Under the pieces are notes generated by a model that worked only from the letters and a program-made list of their open reading frames with translations, had not been told where the DNA came from and made no database searches. A stretch of 64,000 nucleotides of DNA, taken from the NCBI RefSeq assembly GCF_010500215.1, contig NZ_JAAGOY010000010.1, positions 46,408-110,407 on the forward strand, written 5' to 3'. Of this stretch, positions 17,269-26,722 are shown in pieces. How positions within the stretch are numbered: the first letter of the stretch is position 1; every line of letters begins with the position of its first letter. Source of the stretch: Aliiroseovarius sp. PrR006 (GTDB lineage: Bacteria; Pseudomonadota; Alphaproteobacteria; Rhodobacterales; Rhodobacteraceae). A program made the position numbers and the translations under genes.

Positions 17269-20200
17269 CGAATCTGGTCCAGCATTGCCCGGGCTGAGTT
17301 CGAGCGCGGCATCCACAGCCCGCGTTCAATCGCTTCGCGCAGACGTTCAGCGATCTCTTTCAGCGCCGGATCGTTATGCTCTTCGATGAAATCGCGGGTG
17401 TCGTCATCTTCGATGAACGCGCTGTAGACCAAATCGAAGTGATGGCTACGCACCGCGCCCGTGGTGGCCGCGAAGGCGAACATGTAATCGACCGTCGCGG
17501 CGATCTCGAACGCGCCTTTATAACCGTGGCGTTTCACCCCATCGATCCATTTCGGGTTCACCACGCGCGAGCGGACCACGCGCCCAATCTCGTCTTCCAG
17601 CGTACGGATCACCGGGCGTTCTGGGCGCGAGTGGTCGTTGTGATAAATCGGACGATCCCGGCCCTGAAGGGTCGATACAGCCGCCGCCGCACCGCCTTCG
17701 AACTGGTAATAGTCGTCGCTGTCCAGCAGATCGTGCTCGCGGTTGTCCTGGTTCTGGACGATGGCCTCGACCTGCCCCAGACGGGCCTCGAACCCTTCGC
17801 GGTCGCGGGTACCTTCGCTGCCTGCGCCATAGGCATAGCCGCCCCATTCCAGATAGGCCTCGGCCAGATCGGCCTTGTCGGCCCAAAGCCGCTCGTCGAT
17901 CATCGCCTGAAGCCCCGCGCCATAGGCCCCGGGTTTCGAGCCATAGACCCGCGACGTGCCTTCACCCGCACGTACTCGCGCGGCGGCCGGGTTTACGTCA
18001 TCGGGTTCGTCCAGCGCCTGCACAGCCCGCGCGGCACTGTCGACCAAGGCGATCAGTTGCGGGAAGGCGTCGCGGAAGAAGCCGGACACGCGCAGGGTGA
18101 CGTCCACACGCGGACGACCCAGAGCCGAGGACGGGATCACTTCGAACCCGGTCACGCGGCGGTTGGCGCTGTCCCATTTGGGCTTCACGCCCATCAGTGC
18201 AAGCGCCTGCGCGATGTCGTCTCCACCCGTGCGCATATTCGCCGTGCCCCATGCGGTGACCAGCATCGTGCGCGGCCAGTCGCCATGGGTCTGTAGGTGC
18301 TTGTCGATCAACAGGCTTGCTGATTTCCAGCCCAGCGCCCAGGCGGTCGGCGTCGGCACCGCGCGGCTATCGACCGAGAAAAAATTCCGCCCCGTCGGCA
18401 ACACATCCAATCGCCCGCGGGTCGGAGCGCCGGATGGCGCAGGAGCGACGAACTGCCCAGCAAGGGCGGTGAGGAGCCCCTCCCCCTCATCTGGCCCACA
18501 GGCCCGCACCGAGGGTAGAACTTGTGCGTGATAAGCATCCAGAACCGGGCGGGTTGCGGCGAAGTCTTCCGGCACCTCGCCCCACGCAACGGCCTTCTGG
18601 GCCAGCAACTCCAACCGCTCGACGGTGTCACCATTGCTGCGCCAGTTGCCTGCGTCGATCGCTTCAAGACGTTGGTGACGCGGGCCGTCATAAGAAGCCG
18701 CCATATCACAATCCAACGGATCAATATCTACGCCGCAATCCGCCGCCAAAGCCCGGATCAGTGACGCATCGCCCCCTTCACCCTGTCCACGCGGAACACG
18801 GACTAGTGCGATACCCAGATCGCGCTCCAGATCGCCGGTCGGAGACTGCCCGAACACGTGCAGACCGTCGCGGATCTGCGCCTCTTTCAATTCACACAGA
18901 TAAGCGTCGAGCTTGGCCAGATCGCTATCCTCGTCCTCGCCCGACATGCCCACATCGGCGTCCAGCCCGGTGGCGTGCGTCAGGGTCAGGATCTCGCGGC
19001 GCAGGCGGTCGATGCGGCGGGGATCGACGCCGGCGGCTTCATAGTATTCGTCCACCAACGCTTCCAGATCGTGCAGCGGGCCATAGGTCTCGGCCCGGGT
19101 CAGAGGGGGCGTCAGGTGGTCGATGATCACGGCCTGCGCGCGGCGCTTGGCCTGCGTGCCTTCGCCGGGATCGTTAACGATGAACGGATAGACATGGGGC
19201 ATCGGGCCCATCACAGCCTCGGGCCAGCAGGTCTCGGACAGGGCGACCGCCTTACCCGGCAGCCACTCAAGGTTCCCGTGCTTGCCCATATGGACCAACG
19301 CGTGCGCCCCAAAAACGTGACGCAGCCAGAAATAGAAGGCCAGATAATTGTGTGGAGGGACAAGGTCGGGCGAGTGATAGGTCTCGGTCGGGTCGATGTT
19401 ATAGCCTCGCGCGGGCTGCACGCCGACGACGACATTGCCGAACTCTAGAACCGACAGCGCAAACGACCCGCAATCGACCTCGCCGGGGGTAAAGAACGGA
19501 TCTTGTTCGGGCTTGCCCCAGCGGCTCTCAATCGCCTCGCGCATCTCCCACGGCAGTTGGCCATAGTTTATCTGGTAATCGGACATCGGCATCGAGACTC
19601 CGCCCGCGCGTGCGGCCCTGTCGGTCAGCCAGTTGGTCGGCCCTGCCATGACGGCTTGCATCAGCGCATCGCTGTCCGCAGGCGCGTCCGTGACCATATA
19701 ACCCTGATCATTCAGCAGCCCGAGCGCATGCACCACGGCGGCGGGCGTATCCAGCCCCACGCCGTTGGCCAGACGCCCATCCTTGTTGGGATAGTTCGCC
19801 ATGATCAGTGCGACTTTGCGGTCGCCCGTCGCAGCACGCCGCAGACGCGCCCAGTTGGCGGCAAGTTCCGCCACGAACTGCACCCGGTCGCCCAGCGCCT
19901 TGTAGGTGGCAATGGGGCATTCAGTGGCCTCGTCAAAGAAAGCTTCGCCCTTGAAGGAAATCGCGCGGGACAGGATGCGGCCGTCCACTTCGGGCAGGGC
20001 TACGTTCATCGCAATGTCACGCGCAGACAGTCCGGTCAGACCCTCGGCCCATGCCTCTTCGCTGGACCCAGCCAGCACGACCTGAAACACCGGCGCCGCG
20101 TTGCACCACGGGGCTTCGAACGGGTTCTGGCTGGGCGCGTCACCTGCGTGGGGCGAGCCGACGGCGAAAGAGGTGCAGTTTAGGATGACCTCGGGCGCCG

Positions 20201-20966
20201 CCTCGGTGAACAGGCTTTCCAAAGTCGCGACAGACACCGGATCTTTCAACGACGCCACGAACACCGGCAGCGGATTCAGCCCCTGCCGCAACAGCGACTT
20301 CACAAGACGATTAATCGGGTTCAATCCCGCACCCTGCACCAACGCACGATAGAAGACGACCGGCACAACGGGGGCGCCATCGGTCCACATCTCTTGCGCG
20401 ACGGACAGATCGGCCACGCCCGCGCCGGGCCAATAGACACCTGCGCGCAGCAGGGGGCGCGCGGCTTCGGGCTTGTCGCCGCCGTCCATCATCACCTTGG
20501 CATAGTTCAGGAACCCAACCGAGTTCTCCGGCCCGCCCTCGACCAGATAGGCCCAGAGCGCATCGTAGTCCTCGTCCGAGACTGTCGACAGCGCACGCAG
20601 TTCCGCGTCCGGTTTGTCGTCGCCGGGTAGCAGCGCCAACGGCACGCCCGCGTCGCGCAGATGGGCGGCGTATTGCTCAGCCCCGTATTTCCAGTAACCG
20701 ACACCACCCAACACCCGCGCCACAACCAGCCGAGACTTCGTCGCGCAATTGTCGATATGCAGGTCGACCGACATCGGGTGCGCCAGATGCATCATGTTGG
20801 CCAGACGCAGACCGGGGGTACCCGCCATCTCGGCCCGCGCTTGGGCAAGCCCCGCAAGTTCCGTGTCCGCGGCCGAAATAAACACCAGATCCGAGGGCGT
20901 CTGCCCCAGATCCACCGGTTCTTTCCCGTCATCAATGCTGCCCGGAGTGGCTGCCAGAAGATGCAT
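17265..20966 (-). CDS. cobN: CobN, cobaltochelatase large subunit
   Basis: A 1233-residue ATP-dependent chelatase subunit that inserts cobalt into hydrogenobyrinic acid a,c-diamide in the aerobic cobalamin pathway. Recognisable stretches include NYPNKDGRLANGVGLDTPAA, HALVHMGKHGNLEWLPGKA, VYPFIVNDPGEGTQAKRRAQ, and DYMFAFAATTGAVRSHH near the C-terminus. The length is normal and the frame is unbroken. AAGGGA precedes the ATG. The partner subunits CobS and CobT are not in the window. A GNAT gene is coupled to its stop, and cobW lies upstream beyond a small opposite-strand gene. Confidence 0.96.
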   Translation of the reverse strand: MHLLAATPGSIDDGKEPVDLGQTPSDLVFISAADTELAGLAQARAEMAGTPGLRLANMMHLAHPMSVDLHIDNCATKSRLVVARVLGGVGYWKYGAEQYAAHLRDAGVPLALLPGDDKPDAELRALSTVSDEDYDALWAYLVEGGPENSVGFLNYAKVMMDGGDKPEAARPLLRAGVYWPGAGVADLSVAQEMWTDGAPVVPVVFYRALVQGAGLNPINRLVKSLLRQGLNPLPVFVASLKDPVSVATLESLFTEAAPEVILNCTSFAVGSPHAGDAPSQNPFEAPWCNAAPVFQVVLAGSSEEAWAEGLTGLSARDIAMNVALPEVDGRILSRAISFKGEAFFDEATECPIATYKALGDRVQFVAELAANWARLRRAATGDRKVALIMANYPNKDGRLANGVGLDTPAAVVHALGLLNDQGYMVTDAPADSDALMQAVMAGPTNWLTDRAARAGGVSMPMSDYQINYGQLPWEMREAIESRWGKPEQDPFFTPGEVDCGSFALSVLEFGNVVVGVQPARGYNIDPTETYHSPDLVPPHNYLAFYFWLRHVFGAHALVHMGKHGNLEWLPGKAVALSETCWPEAVMGPMPHVYPFIVNDPGEGTQAKRRAQAVIIDHLTPPLTRAETYGPLHDLEALVDEYYEAAGVDPRRIDRLRREILTLTHATGLDADVGMSGEDEDSDLAKLDAYLCELKEAQIRDGLHVFGQSPTGDLERDLGIALVRVPRGQGEGGDASLIRALAADCGVDIDPLDCDMAASYDGPRHQRLEAIDAGNWRSNGDTVERLELLAQKAVAWGEVPEDFAATRPVLDAYHAQVLPSVRACGPDEGEGLLTALAGQFVAPAPSGAPTRGRLDVLPTGRNFFSVDSRAVPTPTAWALGWKSASLLIDKHLQTHGDWPRTMLVTAWGTANMRTGGDDIAQALALMGVKPKWDSANRRVTGFEVIPSSALGRPRVDVTLRVSGFFRDAFPQLIALVDSAARAVQALDEPDDVNPAAARVRAGEGTSRVYGSKPGAYGAGLQAMIDERLWADKADLAEAYLEWGGYAYGAGSEGTRDREGFEARLGQVEAIVQNQDNREHDLLDSDDYYQFEGGAAAAVSTLQGRDRPIYHNDHSRPERPVIRTLEDEIGRVVRSRVVNPKWIDGVKRHGYKGAFEIAATVDYMFAFAATTGAVRSHHFDLVYSAFIEDDDTRDFIEEHNDPALKEIAERLREAIERGLWMPRSNSARAMLDQIR

Positions 20967-21029
20967 GTCGCGTCCCTTGCGTTAAGATGTTATGGACCGG
21001 CCAAACATGACCCGATCAAGGTGAACCCT

Positions 21030-21194
21030 ATGGATTATAAAGCTGCCGGCGCACCGAAACCTGCCAAGGGCAAGCCCCGCCACTCCGAACACAATGCCCG
21101 TGGAACCGCGAAGAACCCGCTGAACCGGAAGGACGACAAATCAGCGCTCTTGGCGCGAATGAAAGCGGCTGCCGACAAGGGCAAGAAGGCGTAA
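21030..21194 (+). CDS. 54-residue basic peptide of unknown function
   Basis: A short, lysine-rich, uncharged-core protein (starts MDYKAAGAPKPAKGK, ends KAAADKGKKA) with a proper AAGGTGA ribosome site five bases before its ATG. It is transcribed against the surrounding cobalamin genes, between cobN and a GNAT gene, and ends seven bases before the latter's stop. Composition suggests RNA or DNA contact or a disordered protein. No family recognised. Confidence 0.65.
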   Translation: MDYKAAGAPKPAKGKPRHSEHNARGTAKNPLNRKDDKSALLARMKAAADKGKKA

Positions 21195-21201
21195 GCGCCG
21201 C

Positions 21202-21654
21202 TCACAGCGCTTTCTCCATAAAGAGAGAGCTGTTGGCCTCGGGGTAATCCCCAAACGGTCCGCATGTGGTAAATCCGGCCCGTTCGTAAAGACGGTGCGC
21301 CGCATAAAGCACATTGCCGGTTTCCAGCTTCATCGCCGTGTGGCCTTGAGCACGAGAGGTGGCTTCGATCTGCTGAAGCAGCGCCTCGCCCACACCTTTA
21401 CCGCGCGCCTCCGGCGAGACGAACATCGACTTCACCTCGCCATACGCACCTTTATCCGCCAGCGCGCCAGTCCCCAGCACCGTATCGCCCTCACGCGCCA
21501 CGAAGAACGAGATCTCGGGCACGCAGAGGTCGTCGATGTTCAGAAAGAAATTATCCTCAGGTGGAAACAGGCTCTCCATCAGGGCATGGCTTTGCTGAAG
21601 CAGCGCCGTGGCCTGCGGATCGCGCGGATCGCCGGGGACAACCTGAACCGTCAT
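21202..21654 (-). CDS. GNAT-family N-acetyltransferase downstream of cobW
   Basis: A 150-residue GNAT protein. VKSMFVSPEARGKGVGEALLQQIE is the acetyl-CoA-binding motif, and LYERAGFTTCGPFGDY is near the end. It resembles the YjgM/ElaA-like small-molecule acetyltransferases; substrate unknown. Its ATG overlaps the cobW stop (ATGA at 21651-21654), so it is translated together with cobW and is under the same B12 riboswitch. Confidence 0.86.
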   Translation of the reverse strand: MTVQVVPGDPRDPQATALLQQSHALMESLFPPEDNFFLNIDDLCVPEISFFVAREGDTVLGTGALADKGAYGEVKSMFVSPEARGKGVGEALLQQIEATSRAQGHTAMKLETGNVLYAAHRLYERAGFTTCGPFGDYPEANSSLFMEKAL

Positions 21655-22763
21655 GCGGTCAGCGCCTGTGCAATGGCATCGCGGTCCAGACCCGACTGCC
21701 CAATGACCACCAGACGCGTTTCGCGGGTCTGGGTGCCGAAGGGCTGATCGAAATAGGTGTCGACGCGGGGACCGACAGCCTGCAGCGTCAGGCGCATCGG
21801 CTTGCCTTCAACGGCAGCAAAACCTTTCAGACGCAGGATATTGTTAGCACGGATCACGTCGGCGACCTTTTCGGCAAAGGCTTTGGGATCGGCGACCTCG
21901 CCCAGCGTGACCACGAAGCTTTCGAACGCATCATGGTCGTGATCGTGGTGGTGATGATGGTCATGGTCATCATCGTGATCGTGATGATGGTGGTGTTCGT
22001 CATGGTCGTGGTGGTGATCATCGTGGTGATGATGCCCCTTCTCGTGCAGCGACAGACGGGCGTCCATATCATCCTCGGCGCCCATGCCCTGCCCCAACAG
22101 AACCTCAACCGGCAGCGCACCCATGGTCGAGCGCACGACCTGCACGCCATCACGGCTGTCCCCAGACAGTTTCGACACCAGCTGATCCGCCTCGCCTTCC
22201 GCTAGAAGGTCGGACTTGTTCACGACGATCATGTCGGCACAGGTCACCTGATCCTTGAACAGCTCGGACAGCGGCGTTTCGTGGTCCAGGTTCTCGTCCA
22301 GCTTGCGCTGCGCTTCCACGGCGTCCAGGTTCGAGGCGAACTGACCGTCAAACACGGCCTTACCGTCCACAACGGTCACAACGCCATCCACGGTCACACG
22401 GGTCGAAATCTCAGGCCACTGGAAAGCACGGACCAGCGGCTGCGGCAGCGCCAGACCCGAGGTTTCAATCACGATGTGATCGGGCGGTGTGTCACGGTCC
22501 AGCAGCTTTTCCAGCGTCGGAATGAAGTCCTCGGCCACGGTGCAGCAGATGCAGCCGTTCGACAGCTCCATGATGTCATCCTCGGTGCAGGTCTCGTCCC
22601 CGCAGCCTTTCAGAATGTCGCCGTCTACGCCCAGATCGCCAAACTCGTTGATGATCAGCGCGATGCGCTTGCCCTTGGCGTTGTCCAGCATGTGGCGGAT
22701 CAGGGTCGTCTTGCCCGCGCCCAGAAAACCGGTGACCACGGTGGCAGGGATCTTTGCTTGCAT
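21651..22763 (-). CDS. cobW: CobW-type GTPase with His-rich metal-binding insert
   Basis: A 370-residue G3E-family P-loop GTPase thought to deliver cobalt to the cobaltochelatase. Seen are GFLGAGKT at 12-19, the CICC metal site at 71-74, the VNKSD guanine motif near 181-185, and an extraordinary Asp/His run at 240-278 with 23 histidines. The C-terminal CobW domain follows (DAFESFVVTLGEV). AAGGAGG before the ATG is preceded by a small hairpin and a cobalamin riboswitch, so expression should fall when B12 is plentiful. Confidence 0.94.
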   Translation of the reverse strand: MQAKIPATVVTGFLGAGKTTLIRHMLDNAKGKRIALIINEFGDLGVDGDILKGCGDETCTEDDIMELSNGCICCTVAEDFIPTLEKLLDRDTPPDHIVIETSGLALPQPLVRAFQWPEISTRVTVDGVVTVVDGKAVFDGQFASNLDAVEAQRKLDENLDHETPLSELFKDQVTCADMIVVNKSDLLAEGEADQLVSKLSGDSRDGVQVVRSTMGALPVEVLLGQGMGAEDDMDARLSLHEKGHHHHDDHHHDHDEHHHHHDHDDDHDHHHHHDHDHDAFESFVVTLGEVADPKAFAEKVADVIRANNILRLKGFAAVEGKPMRLTLQAVGPRVDTYFDQPFGTQTRETRLVVIGQSGLDRDAIAQALTA

Positions 22764-22776
22764 CTTATCCTCCTTC

Positions 22777-22795
22777 GCCCGTCTCCCCGACGGGT
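22777..22795 (-). promoter_or_regulatory. Hairpin abutting the cobW ribosome site
   Basis: CCCGTC and GACGGG form a 6-pair stem (plus a G-U) with a five-base loop, three bases upstream of the AAGGAGG of cobW. It lies between the riboswitch body and the Shine-Dalgarno sequence and may be part of the expression platform. There is no U-tract, so control would be at translation rather than termination. Confidence 0.5.
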
Positions 22796-22808
22796 GGGTT
22801 GCGTGTGG

Positions 22809-22981
22809 GCATGGCAGGTCTCCTGGCTTCGCGGGTCGAAGCGCGCCGCCGCCTTCCCGACCCTGAGAGCCAGTGGCGCTGGCGGGCGCTCTCCGCTTAC
22901 AGTCGCGGGGGCGGCTGCACCATCAGACCCCGGATTGGGTCGTCCCCGGTGCATTCCCTTTTGTCCCATTGGGAACCATGC
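22809..22981 (-). promoter_or_regulatory. Cobalamin riboswitch upstream of cobW
   Basis: On the minus strand the conserved blocks appear in order: GGTTCCC with its partner GGGAA, the TGCACC arm, GCCCCCGCGACTGTAAGCGG, CCACTGG, GGGAAGGCGGC, and the B12 box GAAGCCAGGAGACCTGCC. The closing stem GCATGG/CCATGC (22981-22976 with 22814-22809) marks the ends. This is the classical AdoCbl-type aptamer. It lies 46 bases before the cobW start and should repress cobW and the coupled acetyltransferase when adenosylcobalamin is bound. Confidence 0.95.
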
Positions 22982-23197
22982 AGAACGTCTTTGCCGTGCA
23001 AGGGGGCAAAGGGTCAAGATCGAAACCGACCTAGGACGGGGGAATGGCGGCACGGCAAATGCGCCCAGAAGGCGCCAAATGCGATATCTTGTGGATAACT
23101 AGCCCATTTCGACCACATATCGGTCACCGCCGTTGACTCCTGCAATTTCCCTTCGAACAATCATTGGACAGTAAGAATCAATAATGAGGCAGACCGC

Positions 23198-26100
23198 TTG
23201 CGGTTTTCAAAACTCCGTCTGAATGGCTTTAAAAGCTTTGTAGACCCGACCGATCTGGTGATCGCGGACGGGCTGACGGGTGTGGTGGGACCGAACGGCT
23301 GTGGCAAATCCAACCTGCTGGAAGCCCTGCGCTGGGTCATGGGCGAGAACCGCCCGACCGCCATGCGCGGCGGCGGGATGGAGGATGTGATCTTTGCCGG
23401 TGCTGCCTCGCGCCCCGCGCGCAACTTCGCCGAAGTCTCGCTCCTACTGGACAACAGCGAACGCCTTGCCCCTTCAGGGTTCAATGAAAGCGACAATCTG
23501 GAAATCATACGCCGGATCACCCGCGACGCGGGCTCTGCTTATAAGGTGAACACCAAAGATGTGCGCGCGCGCGACGTCAGCATGCTGTTCGCCGATGCCT
23601 CGACCGGGGCGCATTCGCCTGCACTGGTGCGTCAGGGGCAGATTTCCGAGCTGATCAACGCCAAGCCGAAGGCGCGTCGCCGCATTCTGGAAGAAGCGGC
23701 TGGCATCTCGGGCCTGTATCAGCGTCGTCACGAGGCAGAGCTGAAGCTGAAAGGCACCGAGACCAATCTGGCCCGCGTGGAAGACGTGATTGAACAGCTC
23801 GCGTCGCAGCTTGGGCAGTTGGCGCGACAAGCACGGCAGGCCGCACGCTATCGCACCATTGGCGACGATCTGCGCCGTGCCGAAGGATTGCTTCTATACC
23901 GTCGCTGGAAAGAGGCCGACGCCGCCCGCGCCGAGGCGCAAGCGCAGCTGACCGAGCGCGTCAAAGCCGCCGCCGCGGCCGAGGGTGCCTCGCGCCAAGC
24001 CACCAAAGCCCGACAGGAAGCCGAAGACCGCCTGCCGCCCCTGCGCGAGGAAGAGGCTGTTGCCGCCGCCATCTTGCAGCGCCTGCAAGTCCAGCGTGAC
24101 CAGCTGTCGGATCAGGAAAACCAAGCGCGCGAGCGGATTGAGACTCTGACCAGCCGCATCGCGCAACTGGCCCGCGACATCGACCGTGAAAGCGGTCTGA
24201 ACAAAGACGCCGGTGAAACGATCGAGCGTTTGGAATGGGAACAGGCGCAGATTGCCAAGGCATCCGAAGGCCATGACGACGCGCTTGAGGCATCCAATGC
24301 CGATGCCCGCGACAGTGCCGCGATCTTGCAGGAACGCGAAGGCGACCTGACCCAGCTGACGGAAGACGTCGCGCGGCTGGCCGCGCGCCACCAATCCGCC
24401 CACCGCCTACTGGATGACAGCCGCAAAACGCTGGAAAAAAGCGAAGGCGAGGCCACGCGGGCGCGGTCTGCGATGGACGATTCGAAGGGGGCCGTGGACA
24501 AGGCCGCAGCTGATTTCGAAGCAGCTGGCGTGGCGCAAACAGGGGCTGCGAAAGCCTCGGAAGAGGCTGAAGCGGCGCTTGTAGCTGCCGACGAAGCCCG
24601 GTCTGAGGCGCAATCCCGCGAAGCCGACGCCCGCGCCGCCCGCTCGTCCGCCGAGGGTGAAGTCAACGCGCTACATGCCGAGGTTCAAGCCCTGTCCCGT
24701 CTGGTCGAACGTGATGCGTCCGAAGGCTCGCAGGTGCTGGATACGCTGCGGGTGAAATCAGGCTACGAGAAGGCATTGGGTGCTGCGCTGGCGGACGACC
24801 TGCGCGCACCGGAAATTGACGGTGAGGCGCCTTCAGGCTGGGCGTTGCTGCCCGGATATTCGCAGGCGCAATCGCTGCCTGACGGTGTGAATGCGCTGTC
24901 CAACTATGTCACCGTGCCCGAAGTTCTGGCCCGCCGGATGAGCCAGATCGGCCTAGTCCACACCGAAGACGCCGCGCGCCTGCAAGCCGATTTGAAACCG
25001 GGACAGCGGCTGGTCTCGATGGAGGGGGATCTGTGGCGCTGGGACGGGTTCCGGGCGGGTGCAGAAGACCAGCCTTCGACCGCCGCGTTGCGTCTGGAAC
25101 AGCTCAACCGCCTGCAGGAACTCAAGCAGGATCTGGAAGAAGCCACGGCTCGCGCCGATGGCGCCCGTGCTGCCCATGACGTGCTGAAAACCCGGCTGGT
25201 GGAAACGACCGAGGCCGACAAACGCGCCCGCGATGCCCGCCGCGATGCCGACCGCGCCGTCACCGAAGCGAACCGCGCCCTGTCGCGCGCCGAAGCCGAT
25301 CGCAACATCGCGGAAGGCAAACTGGAAAACCTTGGGCTGGCCCTGAAACGCCACGAAGAGGAAGCCATGGGCGCGCGTCAGCGTTTGGCGGAAGCGGAAA
25401 AAGGCGTCGCCGATCTGGGCGATCTGGATGCAGCCCGCACGCAGGTCGAAGAGGTCAAAATGGCCGTCGAGGCCGCGCGGATGACCATGATGTCGAAGCG
25501 CTCGGCCCATGACGAGCTGCGCCGCGAGGGCGAGGCGCGGACCCGTAGATCTCAGGAAATCACCAAAGAGATTTCCGGCTGGAAGCACCGTCTGGAAACC
25601 GCGGGCAAGCGGATTGCCGAACTGGACGAGCGCAAGACCGAAAACGAGGCCGGACTGAAAGACGCGCAAGCCGCGCCGGACGAGCTGGCCGCCAAGCGCG
25701 ACGAACTGGCCGATGCCATTGGCGAGGCCGAGACCCGGCGCAAGGCGGCAGGCGACAAGCTGGCCGAGGGTGAGACCGCCGAACGCGACGCCGCCAATGC
25801 CGAACGCGACGCCGAACGCGCCGCCGGTGAAGCCCGCGAGGCCCGCGCCCGCGCCGAAGCACGCGCAGATGCGGCCCGCGAGACCGTGCATCTTGCCGCC
25901 GAGCGTATTCAAGAAGAGATGGAGACCACGCCGGACGCCCTGCTGGAATCTCTGGACGCGGATCCCGAAAAAATGCCGTCGTCCGAGCAGATCGAACACG
26001 ACGTGAACCGCCTGAAACGCCAGAGGGATTCCTTGGGCGCAGTGAACCTTCGCGCCGAAGAAGACGCCAAAGAAGTTCAGGAAGAACACGACCATCTGCT

Positions 26101-26653
26101 GTCTGAAAAGACCGATCTGGAAGAGGCGATCAAGGCCCTGCGCACCGGCATTTCCAGCCTGAACAAGGAAGGGCGCGAGCGCCTTTTGACCGCGTTCGAG
26201 CAGGTGAACGAAAGCTTCGGAACCTTGTTCCAGCACCTCTTCGGTGGTGGCGAAGCCAAGCTGGTTCTAGTCGAAAGCGATGACCCGCTGGATGCCGGTT
26301 TGGAAATCATGTGTCAGCCCCCGGGCAAGAAACTGTCGACACTCAGCCTGCTGTCAGGCGGCGAACAGACCCTGACCGCGCTGGCCCTGATCTTTGCCGT
26401 CTTCCTTGCCAACCCCGCGCCGATCTGTGTGCTGGACGAGGTCGACGCGCCCTTGGACGACGCCAACGTCACGCGGTTCTGCGACCTACTGGACGAGATG
26501 ACCCGCCGCACCAACACGCGCTTTTTGATCATCACCCACCACGCCGTGACGATGTCACGGATGGACCGTCTGTTCGGCGTGACGATGGCAGAACAGGGCG
26601 TTAGCCAGCTGGTCAGCGTTGACCTGAAAAAGGCCGAGCAAATGGTCGCCTGA
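23198..26653 (+). CDS. smc: SMC, chromosome condensation ATPase
   Basis: A 1151-residue structural-maintenance-of-chromosomes protein that loads on DNA with ScpAB to organise and segregate the chromosome. The N-terminal Walker A is GPNGCGKSN, followed by long coiled coils (Ala/Glu/Arg-rich, about 170-500 and 670-980) around a hinge at roughly 510-650. The C-terminal signature is LLSGGEQTLTALAL, with Walker B PICVLDEVDAPLDD. The start is TTG 23198, with GAGG eight bases before it; no ATG fits. A TTGACT at 23133 could be its -35 box. It is divergent from cobW. Confidence 0.96.
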   Translation: MRFSKLRLNGFKSFVDPTDLVIADGLTGVVGPNGCGKSNLLEALRWVMGENRPTAMRGGGMEDVIFAGAASRPARNFAEVSLLLDNSERLAPSGFNESDNLEIIRRITRDAGSAYKVNTKDVRARDVSMLFADASTGAHSPALVRQGQISELINAKPKARRRILEEAAGISGLYQRRHEAELKLKGTETNLARVEDVIEQLASQLGQLARQARQAARYRTIGDDLRRAEGLLLYRRWKEADAARAEAQAQLTERVKAAAAAEGASRQATKARQEAEDRLPPLREEEAVAAAILQRLQVQRDQLSDQENQARERIETLTSRIAQLARDIDRESGLNKDAGETIERLEWEQAQIAKASEGHDDALEASNADARDSAAILQEREGDLTQLTEDVARLAARHQSAHRLLDDSRKTLEKSEGEATRARSAMDDSKGAVDKAAADFEAAGVAQTGAAKASEEAEAALVAADEARSEAQSREADARAARSSAEGEVNALHAEVQALSRLVERDASEGSQVLDTLRVKSGYEKALGAALADDLRAPEIDGEAPSGWALLPGYSQAQSLPDGVNALSNYVTVPEVLARRMSQIGLVHTEDAARLQADLKPGQRLVSMEGDLWRWDGFRAGAEDQPSTAALRLEQLNRLQELKQDLEEATARADGARAAHDVLKTRLVETTEADKRARDARRDADRAVTEANRALSRAEADRNIAEGKLENLGLALKRHEEEAMGARQRLAEAEKGVADLGDLDAARTQVEEVKMAVEAARMTMMSKRSAHDELRREGEARTRRSQEITKEISGWKHRLETAGKRIAELDERKTENEAGLKDAQAAPDELAAKRDELADAIGEAETRRKAAGDKLAEGETAERDAANAERDAERAAGEAREARARAEARADAARETVHLAAERIQEEMETTPDALLESLDADPEKMPSSEQIEHDVNRLKRQRDSLGAVNLRAEEDAKEVQEEHDHLLSEKTDLEEAIKALRTGISSLNKEGRERLLTAFEQVNESFGTLFQHLFGGGEAKLVLVESDDPLDAGLEIMCQPPGKKLSTLSLLSGGEQTLTALALIFAVFLANPAPICVLDEVDAPLDDANVTRFCDLLDEMTRRTNTRFLIITHHAVTMSRMDRLFGVTMAEQGVSQLVSVDLKKAEQMVA

Positions 26654-26722
26654 TCCGGCAACACTCTTGCCCCATCCTGATCATCCCCCTAGGCTGAGCC
26701 AAAACCTGATTTGGAGAAGCAT

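Noticed and set aside
17376..18296. 306-codon plus-strand frame inside cobN
   Set aside because: Shadow of the GC-rich cobN gene; no ribosome site or family resemblance.
24953..26236. 427-codon open frame antisense to smc
   Set aside because: Phe/Gly-rich shadow of the Ala/Glu-rich coiled coil; no start signal and no recognisable domain.
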